A DNA stretch of 29,890 nt, taken from positions 1 through 29,890 of IMG/VR virus record IMGVR_UViG_3300037492_000382; one strand, 5' to 3'. The translations under genes were made by a program, and so were the position numbers. Origin of the DNA: a virus. Below the pieces are notes generated by a model. That model searched no databases, had not been told where the DNA came from, and saw only the letters and a program-made list of their open reading frames with translations. Positions 1 through 6,678 of this stretch are shown one piece after another; the first letter of the stretch is position 1, and each line of letters opens with the position of its first letter.

Positions 1-1
1 C

Positions 2-94
2 ACGATCGAGAGGATCGCCCGAAAGAATCGCCTGAGTCAGGCGGAGTGGTCGCGCCGGGCGCTGGCCGCAGCGGCAGGGTACAAGCTCAGATAG
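2..94 (+). CDS. 3' end of an upstream gene (partial)
   Basis: An open frame runs in from the left edge and stops at TAG 92-94, giving 30 C-terminal residues. It ends 7 bases before the next start codon, a typical same-operon spacing. The fragment contains IERIARKNRLSQAEWSRRAL, a basic amphipathic helix that could belong to a ribbon-helix-helix or helix-turn-helix regulator. The piece is too short to name a family. No start is visible, so its length and function are unknown. Confidence 0.4.
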   Translation, partial: TIERIARKNRLSQAEWSRRALAAAAGYKLR

Positions 95-101
95 GAGAAG
101 C

Positions 102-944
102 ATGGACGAGAAGGATGCGGAGATCGGGATACACGAAGGGGTGCCGTTCGATCGTTATCAGCAGTGGGGCGCCGTCACCGGCGGGTTCCTCTGGACCCTC
201 AAGGAGCAGTCACCGGCGCACGCGGTGGCCGAGCGAGACGCGGAGCGAGAGCCGACCCCCGCGATGATCTTCGGGGCGGCCTTTCACACTGCGATGCTGG
301 AGCCCGATGACCTGGAGCGGCGCTACGTCGCCAAGCCGGAGGGCATGTCCTTCGCTACCAAGGAGGGCAAGCTCTGGCGGCTCCAGCAGACGAAAGAGAT
401 CATCACCGCAAAGGAGTGGGACGCTTTGCGCGGGATGCAAGACTCCCTGTTCGCGCATCCGTTCGCGGGGGCGATCATGCGGGAGCAGGGAATGAAGGAG
501 GTCAGCGTCCTTTGGGAGGACCAGACCGGCTACGGCAAATCCCGAGGACTCGACCCGGTCCGCTGCCAGGGGCGCCCGGACTTCCTTCCCGACGGGCGAC
601 TGATCGACCTGAAGACTGCTTTGGATGCGAGACCGCACGCCTTCGCCAGACAGGCCGACAGCATGGGTTACTGGATGAAGATGGCGTGGTACCAGGAGGG
701 TTTGGAGCTGGCAGGAGCGAAGCGACCGCAAGAGGTCATGCTCATCGCGATCGAGAAGGAGCCTCCCTACGCGGTCAACGTCTTCCTCCTGCCCACCGAG
801 ACGCTGAACTGCGGCAAGGCGTACAAGGAGGCCGCGCTGTTCACCTACCGGACGTGCCTGCTCGACGGGGTGTGGCCGGCGTACGAGGAGACGATCCATC
901 CGATCACACTACCGCCGTGGAGGATCACCGCCATCTATGGCTGA
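102..944 (+). CDS. RecE-like PD-(D/E)XK exonuclease (DUF3799 type)
   Basis: The 280-residue product matches the phage RecE/exonuclease VIII-like family, which degrades one strand of duplex DNA to leave single strands for annealing. Visible signatures are the N-terminal GAAFHTAMLEP segment (about 58-68), an acidic residue at E133, GRPDF with D160, IDLKT with D169 and K171 (the PD-(D/E)XK core), and a following Q-x-x-x-x-x-Y helix around 184-190. The start ATG has AGGAGA 5-6 bases upstream. The next long gene begins 107 bases downstream and encodes the probable annealing partner, so the two likely form a RecE/RecT-style recombination pair. The family call rests on motifs and context; activity on double-strand ends is inferred. 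Confidence 0.82.
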   Translation: MDEKDAEIGIHEGVPFDRYQQWGAVTGGFLWTLKEQSPAHAVAERDAEREPTPAMIFGAAFHTAMLEPDDLERRYVAKPEGMSFATKEGKLWRLQQTKEIITAKEWDALRGMQDSLFAHPFAGAIMREQGMKEVSVLWEDQTGYGKSRGLDPVRCQGRPDFLPDGRLIDLKTALDARPHAFARQADSMGYWMKMAWYQEGLELAGAKRPQEVMLIAIEKEPPYAVNVFLLPTETLNCGKAYKEAALFTYRTCLLDGVWPAYEETIHPITLPPWRITAIYG

Positions 945-1051
945 CAATCGAAAGACCGTCAAGGAGCGCATTGCCGACTGGCGTCGATGTTCGGAATGAG
1001 TACAGGGCCAATCTGGCAGATAATCCACGGGAACACCTGGAAGGAGACCCG

Positions 1052-2122
1052 ATGAACGACGAAGACAACGAAGTCACCGAGAGCCCCGTCACCACGATGG
1101 CAATCGCTCAGGCACGCGAGGCCGGCCTGTGGTCATCCTTGGTACAGATGGCAGGAGCCGAACCTCGCAACTGGGGAAAGATCATCCGAGAGGCAACTGC
1201 GATGGTCACGCACTCAGACGAAGGGGCAGCGAAGTGCTCGTACGCGTTCGAGCGCGGCGGCAAAATGATAGTTGGCCCAAGCATCTCGCTTGCCAAGGCG
1301 CTGCAAGCGGCGGCAGGAAAGATCGCCGTCAGGGTGCGCTCCAGCCACGAGACGGAGACGGCAGTCGTCGTTGATGTCGCGGCTCTGGATCTGTGTTCCA
1401 TGAACTACGTCGAAGTGCAGGCGTCGAGACGGATCGTGAACTCGCGAGGACAGAGGTTCAATGAGGATATGATCTCCGTCACGAGGGCCGCAGCTATGTC
1501 GATCGCGCATCGGAATGGGGTCTTGCGCTTGATCCCGGACTTCGTGATCGAAGCGGTCTATCAGGCGAGCAAGGACTGTGCTGTCGGCGACATCGTGTCC
1601 ATCGCCAGCCGGCGCGAGAAGGCGATCGACGTCATGCACAAGGCCGGCGTGACCGACGCCATGATCCTCGACGTGCTCAAGCTCCAGACTCTGGACCAGA
1701 TCATGGCCGACGAGCTCCTCGTCCTCCGCTCCCTCTACAAGCAGATGCGGGACGAGGGGAAGCCGGTCGAGGAGGTCTTCCGTGTCGGCGGTCTCATGGC
1801 CGCAGACGAGGCTCGCGCCGCGCAGGATCGCATCCGATCGACGCAGGCGCCGACGAACGGTACCGCGAAGCCGAATGGCAACGGAACGGCTCAGGCCAAG
1901 GAAGAGACGGCGCCACCGCCGGTTCCTCCGTCCTCGGAGCCGAGCGGCGAGCCGACGCCGGAGGAGAAGGCCAAGATCGAGGCGCGGGAGAAGGCGGAAG
2001 CCGCCGCTTACGTGGAGCCGACAAAGCCGCCGCAGAAGAGGGGCGGACCGAACCACGGACCGGCGCGCCGGGGTGGCCAGGACTCCGAGACGCGCTCGAA
2101 CGGCCAGCCCTGGGACGAGTAG
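1052..2122 (+). CDS. Putative phage ssDNA-annealing / recombination protein (RecT-like by context)
   Basis: ATG 1052 is chosen because it follows AAGGAGACCCG. The frame stays open far upstream, but only as a shadow across the nuclease gene. The 356-residue product has a folded N-terminal part of about 260 residues, with GPSISLAKALQ (75-85) and a motif around 120-165 containing NSRGQRFNEDM and IAHRNGVLRLIP. I recognise this as a conserved phage protein commonly encoded beside RecE-like nucleases and annotated as recombination-related. Residues 261-356 are low-complexity Pro/Ala/Glu/Lys and end in QPWDE, an acidic tail loosely like those of SSB-type proteins. ssDNA annealing is inferred from neighbours and weak resemblance; another recombination role is possible. 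Confidence 0.55.
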   Translation: MNDEDNEVTESPVTTMAIAQAREAGLWSSLVQMAGAEPRNWGKIIREATAMVTHSDEGAAKCSYAFERGGKMIVGPSISLAKALQAAAGKIAVRVRSSHETETAVVVDVAALDLCSMNYVEVQASRRIVNSRGQRFNEDMISVTRAAAMSIAHRNGVLRLIPDFVIEAVYQASKDCAVGDIVSIASRREKAIDVMHKAGVTDAMILDVLKLQTLDQIMADELLVLRSLYKQMRDEGKPVEEVFRVGGLMAADEARAAQDRIRSTQAPTNGTAKPNGNGTAQAKEETAPPPVPPSSEPSGEPTPEEKAKIEAREKAEAAAYVEPTKPPQKRGGPNHGPARRGGQDSETRSNGQPWDE

Positions 2123-2181
2123 AGGTTTGCCGGCCATGCGACGGAAGGCACCAGTCGTCCTGTAGCACGGCGGGCAATGCA

Positions 2182-2217
2182 CGGCGGCCCGGAGAGGGGC
2201 GACGCTCTGGGCCGCTG
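2182..2217 (+). promoter_or_regulatory. Strong GC-rich intergenic stem-loop
   Basis: Bases 2182-2194 pair with 2205-2217 to give a 13-bp stem with two G-U pairs and a 10-base loop. It sits in the gap between the annealing-protein gene and the ATPase gene, about 20 bases before a strong ribosome binding site. No T-run follows, so it is not a classical intrinsic terminator. A role in mRNA processing, stability or attenuation is inference. Confidence 0.5.
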
Positions 2218-2237
2218 GTGATCACGAAGGAGGTCTG

Positions 2238-2315
2238 ATGGTTCCGCAAGCGACGATGGAAGAATGTCCTATGACAGAAGGGAGAGAGCAGTGGTCATCA
2301 AGTCGATGCGCGTAA
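2238..2315 (+). CDS. Possible 25-residue leader ORF overlapping the ATPase start
   Basis: An ATG at 2238 lies 5 bases after a near-perfect AAGGAGG, the best ribosome binding site in this stretch. Its frame closes after 25 codons at TAA 2313-2315, past the likely GTG start (2291) of the ATPase gene, which is in another frame. The peptide resembles nothing I recognise. It may be a leader used for translational coupling, or the remnant of an original ATPase start displaced by a small indel. Confidence 0.3.
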   Translation: MVPQATMEECPMTEGREQWSSSRCA

Positions 2316-3568
2316 CCAACATCAAGAAGCTCAAGGACTGCCTATTTGTGCCACCCGAGGACGCTAGCATCTGCGTTCTTGCTGGCAAGAATGATCAAGG
2401 CAAGAGCACGAGTCTCGACTGCGTGGCCTATGCGCTCGGAGGCGCAACGCTGATCTGTGACGAGCCGATCCGGCGGGGCGAGAGCACGGCCTCCGTCAAG
2501 GTGGACCTAGGCAGCATCGTCGTGACCCGCAAGTGGACCAAGAAAGGATCGCGGCTGGAGGTGGTCGACAAGTCCGTCGGCTGTGAGCCGGTTCCGCAGC
2601 CCCAAGGCTTGCTTGACCGACTCGTCGGAACGGGGATGCTCTTCGACCCACTCGCCTTCTCCCGGATGCCCCCGCGCGAGCAGGCGCGCGTCCTGGCGGA
2701 GCTCCTGAAGATCGACTTCGTCGCTGCGGACACGGCCAGGGTCTCCGCGGTGGAGGAGCGCACCGCCGCGAGGAGGGAGCAGAAGGCCGCGCAGGAGAAG
2801 GCCGAGAAGCTGGGCGAGACGATCACGGACTTCAGCGCCAGAGAGGTCTCTATCTCAGATCTCGTGTCCTTGATCCAGGCCGGCACGCTGAAGAATCAGC
2901 ACAGGGCCGGACTCAAGCAGACGGTCGAGGATGCGGAGAAGGCCATCCAGGCAGCGGACGAGAAGGTGCGCCGTCTTCAGCAAGAGATCGAGGAAGCGAC
3001 GGCTGCCCTGCGGGTGCGCGAGACAGAGAAGGAGGAGGCCACCCGACTCTTCGGCGCTGCCCCGGAGTTCGACGTCTCGGGCTTGCAGACACAGCTTGCC
3101 TCTGCGGAGACGCGCAACGCCGAGGCCCGCAGGGTCTGCGACTACAACACGCTCGTCGCGTCTGTCGAGATAGCGTCCAAAGAAGCCGAGGCGGCCGACA
3201 CGAAGGTGCTGAAGATCGACTCCTGGAAGAAGAGGCAGCTCGTGGAGGCGCCGTTCCCGATCCCCGGCCTGGCGTTCGCCGAGGACGGGTCCGGAGTCCT
3301 CCTGAACGACCTACCCTTCGAGCAGGCCGGGGACGCTGCTAAGGTCAAGGTCGGAGTGGCGATGGGCTTGGCGATGTCGAAGGAGGTCAAGGTTCTCCTC
3401 ATCCGCGACGGCTCGCTGCTGGACGAGGACTCGATGGCCGCGATCGAGGCGATGGCGGCGGAGGCCGGCGCGCAGATCTGGGTGGAAAGAGTAGGGATGG
3501 ATGGACCAGCGACCTGGGTAATCGAACAAGGAGAAATAGCCCGTGGCCCATCCGATGATACTATTTGA
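2291..3568 (+). CDS. SMC/RecF-like AAA ATPase of phage recombination cassettes
   Basis: From GTG 2291, preceded by AGGGAGAG, the product has 425 residues and begins directly with the first beta-strand, as RecF/SbcC-type proteins do. An in-frame ATG at 2264 adds nine residues without a good ribosome site. Walker A is GKNDQGKST at 32-40. A coiled coil covers roughly 150-305. The C-terminal lobe has FEQAGDAAKVKVGVAMGLAM (343-362), standing where the ABC signature should be, and VLLIRDGSLLDEDS (368-381) as a Walker-B-like strand lacking the usual D-E pair. ATP-dependent handling of DNA ends with the RecE-like nuclease is inferred from context. The last 26 bases overlap an inserted HNH gene, so the natural C-terminus may have been altered. 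Confidence 0.75.
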   Translation: MVIKSMRVTNIKKLKDCLFVPPEDASICVLAGKNDQGKSTSLDCVAYALGGATLICDEPIRRGESTASVKVDLGSIVVTRKWTKKGSRLEVVDKSVGCEPVPQPQGLLDRLVGTGMLFDPLAFSRMPPREQARVLAELLKIDFVAADTARVSAVEERTAARREQKAAQEKAEKLGETITDFSAREVSISDLVSLIQAGTLKNQHRAGLKQTVEDAEKAIQAADEKVRRLQQEIEEATAALRVRETEKEEATRLFGAAPEFDVSGLQTQLASAETRNAEARRVCDYNTLVASVEIASKEAEAADTKVLKIDSWKKRQLVEAPFPIPGLAFAEDGSGVLLNDLPFEQAGDAAKVKVGVAMGLAMSKEVKVLLIRDGSLLDEDSMAAIEAMAAEAGAQIWVERVGMDGPATWVIEQGEIARGPSDDTI

Positions 3569-4040
3569 CCTACTGAAACGGCATTCGACTCCGAGTTCAG
3601 ACGGCTGCCTTCTCTGGACGGCATACAAGGATAAAGATGGTTACGGACTGCTTCGGCACAAATCACTCCCACGAACGACCCGTGCCCATCGTTTATCGTG
3701 GGAACTTCGCAACGGAAAGATCCCTCTTAATCTGTGCGTTCTCCATAGCTGTGACAATCCTTCTTGCATCAAACCGAGCCACCTATTCCTTGGAACGCAG
3801 GCAGACAACTTGAAAGATGCGTCCGCTAAGGGGCGGCTATCCTATCCGCATCCAAAGACTCGCGGAAGCCGCAATCCCAAGGCCAAACTCACGAGCAGTA
3901 AGGTTCTCCGCATTCGAATCCTCTATGCCTCTGGAATGACCCAGAAGCGTATTGCTCTGAGGTTCGGAGTCGAAGAGCCGTGCATATTCAAGATCCTCAG
4001 TGGAAGATCGTGGGGATGGCTGACATGCACCCTCCTCTAA
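3543..4040 (+). CDS. HNH homing endonuclease with C-terminal helix-turn-helix
   Basis: The 165-residue product starts at GTG 3543, with GGAG nine bases upstream; ATG 3555 is an alternative. The N-terminal GCLLWTAYKDKDGYG and RAHRLSWEL lead into the HNH core, with H68, C70, D71, N72, C75 and H80 in LHSCDNPSCIKPSHLFLGT, and then N89. Residues 110-158 (NPKAKLTSSKVLRIRILYAS onward) form a helix-turn-helix DNA-recognition module usual in free-standing phage HNH genes. It is visibly more AT-rich than its neighbours: 53% GC in bases 3661-3720 against 67% in 3061-3120. It overlaps the ATPase gene end, pointing to recent insertion as a mobile, self-propagating gene. It probably nicks or cuts phage DNA near its insertion site. 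Confidence 0.88.
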   Translation: MAHPMILFDLLKRHSTPSSDGCLLWTAYKDKDGYGLLRHKSLPRTTRAHRLSWELRNGKIPLNLCVLHSCDNPSCIKPSHLFLGTQADNLKDASAKGRLSYPHPKTRGSRNPKAKLTSSKVLRIRILYASGMTQKRIALRFGVEEPCIFKILSGRSWGWLTCTLL

Positions 4041-4213
4041 CTGACTCCGAGATGGCGACGCTTCGCAAGAGAGCGAACGGAGAGCAGGACGGCCTACTCA
4101 ACGCCCTCCTCGACGAAGTCGTCTTCTTGCGGGCCGCGTGGTTCCGCTTGCACTCGGCGGGAGAGAGGCTCTTGGCCGAGACGGAGACGATCGAGCTGGA
4201 CGAGAGGGGGTGA
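4016..4213 (+). CDS. Small hypothetical phage protein
   Basis: The frame gives 65 residues from ATG 4016 (GTGGGG just upstream) or 62 from ATG 4025. It overlaps the HNH gene end by 25 bases. The product is a mostly helical, charged protein (LRKRANGEQDGLLNALLDEV, then a Glu-rich C-terminus). I do not recognise a family. It was probably the gene that followed the ATPase before the HNH insertion. Its stop overlaps the next small gene by 4 bases, supporting genuine translation. Confidence 0.5.
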   Translation: MADMHPPLTDSEMATLRKRANGEQDGLLNALLDEVVFLRAAWFRLHSAGERLLAETETIELDERG

Positions 4214-4326
4214 TTGTCTTCCCGAACATCTGCGATGTGATGGCGTGGATCATCGCTTGCCTGGCGGCGCACCACGGAGGGGGCGGCGGAGTTCCGCTCA
4301 ACATCTTCTGGTGGCTCGACCGCTAG
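4210..4326 (+). CDS. Tiny hydrophobic protein (38 aa)
   Basis: A GTG at 4210 overlaps the previous stop as GTGA and follows GAGAGGGG, so translational coupling is likely. The 38-residue product has a hydrophobic stretch (VMAWIIACLA), a glycine run (GGGGG) and an aromatic end (IFWWLDR). It could be a membrane-associated micropeptide. No family is recognised, and the case rests on the overlap and ribosome site. Confidence 0.4.
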   Translation: MIVFPNICDVMAWIIACLAAHHGGGGGVPLNIFWWLDR

Positions 4327-4339
4327 CAGCGAGTCAGGA

Positions 4340-4396
4340 GTCGGGCTCCCTCGGATCCGAAGACGTCGGAGCAGGTATTCTCCGGGGGAGCCCGGC
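4340..4396 (+). promoter_or_regulatory. Branched intergenic RNA structure
   Basis: Bases 4340-4350 pair with 4386-4396 (11 bp, one G-U), closing a region that itself contains the hairpin TCCGA-AGACG-TCGGA at 4356-4370. The element lies in the 131-base gap before the next gene. A five-codon ORF (ATG 4399) and a 15-codon ORF (GTG 4415, stop overlapping the start at 4458) follow it. No U-tract is present. A regulatory or processing role is inferred. Confidence 0.4.
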
Positions 4397-4457
4397 ATGA
4401 AAGGGTTGTATCAGTGAGAATCACGATCCTCGATCACCCCGCGGAGAGGGGTGAGCC

Positions 4458-5096
4458 GTGACCGCCGCGAACGAGACACAGGACGACACGTGGGCCAAGA
4501 ACACAATCATGGAGGCCCGCGCGCACGCCGACGGCACGATCACGCTCTGTGAAGTGTGCGCGGATACGTGGCGCGAGTACGAGACGGTGGTTATTTCGCG
4601 TCTGCGGCTGCTAGAGGAGGCAATTGAGCGTCTGCGCGGATGCGGCAGTATCAGTCAAGAGCACCTAGAAGGATTCGTCGAGTCCGTCATCGCCGCCTGC
4701 GACCCGCCGCAGCCCGCGCCAGCTCCGAAAGCAATCGCTCCCGACAAGCTCCACGCCCTTTGCGTGGAGGCTGCGCGTGAGGCTGTTGCCGATGCGCGGC
4801 GGTCACTGTTCGGAGTCGCCCCGCCCGCGCCAGCGCCGGTCATCGATGATGAGCACGGCTTGCCCGTGGGTGAGTGCTCGCATACCTCGTGGACGGGCGA
4901 CGAGGGGCCGGTGGAAGTACTCGGGCGGATGCCGCGGCGGTGGAAGTGCGACGGGTGCGGCGTCATCAAGACGGACCCGCCCGCGCCGGATCACGCAACG
5001 ACCGTCTATGACCTTTCCATCGGGCGGGATGTGAAGGTCTCGTGTCCGCCCGCGCCCGTGGCAGTTGATGGAGAGAGTGTGGAAGGCCGCTCCTGA
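4458..5096 (+). CDS. Modular hypothetical protein with Cys/His clusters and Pro-Ala linkers
   Basis: The 212-residue product begins at GTG 4458, after GAGAGGGGTGAG. It shows an N-terminal LCEVCAD pair (about 31-36), a helical segment to about residue 80, and a second helical block. A later putative zinc site consists of ECSH (139-142) with CDGCG further on. The blocks are joined by linkers PPQPAPAPKA, PPAPAPV, PPAPDH and PPAPV, encoded by the recurring word CGCCCGCGCC. This looks like a string of short modules assembled by duplication of the linker. No family is recognised; DNA or protein binding through zinc is only a guess. Confidence 0.6.
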   Translation: MTAANETQDDTWAKNTIMEARAHADGTITLCEVCADTWREYETVVISRLRLLEEAIERLRGCGSISQEHLEGFVESVIAACDPPQPAPAPKAIAPDKLHALCVEAAREAVADARRSLFGVAPPAPAPVIDDEHGLPVGECSHTSWTGDEGPVEVLGRMPRRWKCDGCGVIKTDPPAPDHATTVYDLSIGRDVKVSCPPAPVAVDGESVEGRS

Positions 5097-5229
5097 GTTG
5101 CAGGGTGTCGCCATGACGCTGAAGGCGTTGAGCGTGGCACTGACCGGGCTGCCCGAGATGATCGACGAGCTAGTGGCGCCAGAGCCGGAGAAGTCCGCTG
5201 AGGATCCGGCCGAGAGGCGCGCGGAGTAG
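5068..5229 (+). CDS. Small acidic-tailed hypothetical protein
   Basis: An ATG at 5068 opens a 53-residue frame that overlaps the preceding gene by 29 bases. An internal ATG at 5113, after CAGGG, would give 38 residues. The sequence has a hydrophobic helix (ALSVALTGLPEMIDELV) and a charged C-terminus ending in ERRAE. Neither start has a strong ribosome site. No family is recognised; coding is plausible from composition only. Confidence 0.35.
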   Translation: MERVWKAAPELQGVAMTLKALSVALTGLPEMIDELVAPEPEKSAEDPAERRAE

Positions 5230-5295
5230 TCGCGCTGGCCGGGGCCGCAGGAGCAAGGCCGCAAAGGACGGAACCGCCGGCCCGATCTTATCCGC

Positions 5296-5324
5296 TTGCG
5301 TTCGCGATATGACTATGCTATAAT
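5296..5324 (+). promoter_or_regulatory. Sigma70-type extended -10 promoter
   Basis: TTGCGT (5296-5301) and a perfect TATAAT (5319-5324) are separated by exactly 17 bases. TG at 5316-5317 makes an extended -10. The site stands out as an AT-rich island in GC-rich surroundings. Transcription would start near 5331, and AGGAGG at 5341-5346 lies 5 bases before ATG 5352. It probably drives the genes from 5352 onward, including the tRNA-like gene. Confidence 0.8.
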
Positions 5325-5351
5325 GAAAACGGGTTCAGAAAGGAGGTTCGC

Positions 5352-5723
5352 ATGCAAGCAGAGTTCGAAGAGGCCAATCTCGGCACGATCGGCAACGGAT
5401 CGGCGGGAGACCTGTTCCAGGCCGAACTCCGAGAGGTCCTGCGGAACATCGACGATCCGAACACGAAGCCGGACGCGGTGCGGGTGATCACGCTGGAGGT
5501 CAAGATCAAGCCGTCGGAGAAGAGGGACTCCGCGGCGGTCCAGGTCAACTGCAAGAGCAAGCTGGCCCCGACGAGACCGAACGTCGGGTTCATCTACCTC
5601 GGCAAGAGCAAGGGCGAGATGACCGCGACGGTGTCGAACATCCAGCAGGCGCATCTATTCACCAACGTGACGCCGATCAAGGCGGCAGCAGTCGCGGAAG
5701 GCGACGAGGAGTCAAGCGGATGA
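5352..5723 (+). CDS. Conserved phage protein, 'replication terminator protein' type
   Basis: The 123-residue product has the pattern of a conserved phage/prophage protein often labelled replication terminator protein. Its features are a short helical start, LREVLRNIDDPNTKPDAVR, the strand ITLEVKIKPSEKRD, then VQVNCKSKLAPTRP and a C-terminal beta-rich part. The label is historical and its true role is unknown. It has the strongest start signals in the window: a consensus promoter 28 bases upstream and AGGAGG 5 bases before ATG. Its stop overlaps the next start by 4 bases, and the same two-gene pairing is familiar in other phages. Confidence 0.65.
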   Translation: MQAEFEEANLGTIGNGSAGDLFQAELREVLRNIDDPNTKPDAVRVITLEVKIKPSEKRDSAAVQVNCKSKLAPTRPNVGFIYLGKSKGEMTATVSNIQQAHLFTNVTPIKAAAVAEGDEESSG

Positions 5724-6451
5724 TCGACAGGACATTCCTAGACGGCATCGTGGATTTGGTAAAGGCTCAGACGCCGACGGTGGAGCTCGACGGGCGGACC
5801 TACAGCACGCGCGGGCTGACGCCGATGAAGGGACCGCAGGTCGAGACGCTTACCTTCGCCTCGCTGCTTGGGTTCAGGACCTATCTGGGCAATCCGGCAG
5901 TCGAGCCCTTCGACTTCCCCATCCTGGACGGCGCGAAGCTCGCCTTCCACGTGCCGTCCTTCGACGTGGTGAACCTGATCTCCGAGGCTAAGCCTCCGTT
6001 TCTGGACAGGCAGATTCTGGCCACGGCAAAGGCGTGTTCTTGCGAGTTCCCGTTTCGCCAGTTCATGGACCAGGAGACGTTCGTGATTCAGCTACAGGCG
6101 CAGTTCGAGGAGTCCGCTACGAGGGCGCAGTTGCTCCAGATGGTAGGCACGGCGACCGGCAGCGAGATCAGGACGGAGGAGGACAACGGCGTCACGCAGA
6201 ACGTCACGGCCAAGTCCGGCTCCATGCTCGGGAGGATCGATCTGCCGAACCCGGTGTGCCTGGCTCCCTACCGCACCTTCCGCGAGCTGGATCAGCCGAC
6301 GAGCCCATTCGTCCTGCGAGCCAGAAAGTCAGGCGAAGGAATGGCGTTCGCGCTCTTCGAGGCGGACGGTGGAGCGTGGAAGCATGACGCCCTGAAGACG
6401 CTCCGGGAGTACCTGACTGCGCTCGGCACCGGCCTCCAGATTCTGGGATGA
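5720..6451 (+). CDS. Conserved phage protein (possibly related to the YfdQ/DUF2303 group)
   Basis: The 243-residue product matches a conserved phage protein normally paired with the preceding gene. Recognisable blocks are ELDGRTYSTRGLTPMKGP (23-40), FRQFMDQETFVIQLQAQFEE (about 112-131), VTQNVTAKSGSM, PNPVCLAPYRTFRELDQPTS and ALFEADGGAWKHDAL near the end. I relate it only loosely to the DUF2303 family; the molecular function is unknown. It starts by ATGA overlap, so it is probably co-translated from the 5296 promoter. It is the last gene before a 274-base non-coding stretch holding the tRNA. Confidence 0.6.
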   Translation: MIDRTFLDGIVDLVKAQTPTVELDGRTYSTRGLTPMKGPQVETLTFASLLGFRTYLGNPAVEPFDFPILDGAKLAFHVPSFDVVNLISEAKPPFLDRQILATAKACSCEFPFRQFMDQETFVIQLQAQFEESATRAQLLQMVGTATGSEIRTEEDNGVTQNVTAKSGSMLGRIDLPNPVCLAPYRTFRELDQPTSPFVLRARKSGEGMAFALFEADGGAWKHDALKTLREYLTALGTGLQILG

Positions 6452-6456
6452 CACGA

Positions 6457-6520
6457 TTGGGCGGGCGGCCTGCGGGCTCCCGGCGGTTCGGTGAGCGGAA
6501 CATCGAATCGGCCCGCCCAA
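6457..6520 (+). promoter_or_regulatory. Perfect 10-bp inverted repeat upstream of the tRNA
   Basis: TTGGGCGGGC (6457-6466) is perfectly complementary to GCCCGCCCAA (6511-6520). The 44-base interior is G/C-rich and includes GTTC...GAAC at 6486-6501. The element begins 5 bases after a stop codon and ends 5 bases before the tRNA acceptor stem. It could act as an RNA-processing or terminator-like structure, although no U-run follows. Its function is inferred only from position. Confidence 0.45.
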
Positions 6521-6525
6521 CTAGC

Positions 6526-6614
6526 TGCGGGGTAGCTCAGTGGTAGAGCATCTGGCGTAACTCGGTGTCGAGGTCATATCCAGGTGGTCGCGGGTTCGAA
6601 TCCTGCCCCTGCAA
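6526..6614 (+). tRNA. tRNA-like gene, anticodon CAU, with a 17-nt insertion in the anticodon loop
   Basis: A complete cloverleaf can be drawn. The acceptor stem TGCGGGG (6526-6532) pairs with CCCTGCA (6607-6613) with one G-U. The D arm is GCTC/GAGC (6535-6549). The anticodon stem TCTGG (6551-6555) pairs with CCAGG (6580-6584), a 5-base variable loop follows, and the T arm GCGGG/CCTGC carries TTCGAAT. The discriminator is A6614 and CCA is not encoded. The anticodon loop has 24 bases instead of 7. Its 5' C and 3' TCATAT are what an elongator Met or Ile2 (CAU) tRNA would have, leaving GTAACTCGGTGTCGAGG (6557-6573) as an insertion, within which CTCG-GTGT-CGAG forms a hairpin. It may be functional after splicing, or a disrupted tRNA. 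Confidence 0.75.
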
Positions 6615-6678
6615 ACGGCCAACAAGGAGCAGAGGGGCGCCCGCGCAGACGCGCGGCTACACCCACCCAACCGACAGC

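Noticed and set aside
937-999. A 20-residue ORF (MADNRKTVKERIADWRRCSE) starting inside the end of the RecE-like gene
   Set aside because: The overlap is suggestive, but the ribosome site is too distant and the peptide too short to support as a gene.
416-1051. Long upstream extension of the annealing-protein frame (568 residues in total)
   Set aside because: It overlaps the RecE-like gene in another frame, has Arg/Gly-rich shadow composition and no ribosome site. ATG 1052 with AAGGAG is clearly better.
1214-2182. A 322-residue antisense open frame
   Set aside because: It lies wholly opposite the plus-strand annealing-protein gene, has no ribosome site and has shadow-like composition.
5237-5282. 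6-bp inverted repeat GGCCGG/CCGGCC upstream of the promoter as a terminator
   Set aside because: The stem is short, the loop is 34 bases and no U-run follows; in GC-rich DNA this is expected by chance.
6526-6614. tRNA as a phage attachment site
   Set aside because: No integrase is visible and the tRNA is complete on both sides, so there is no sign of an att core here.
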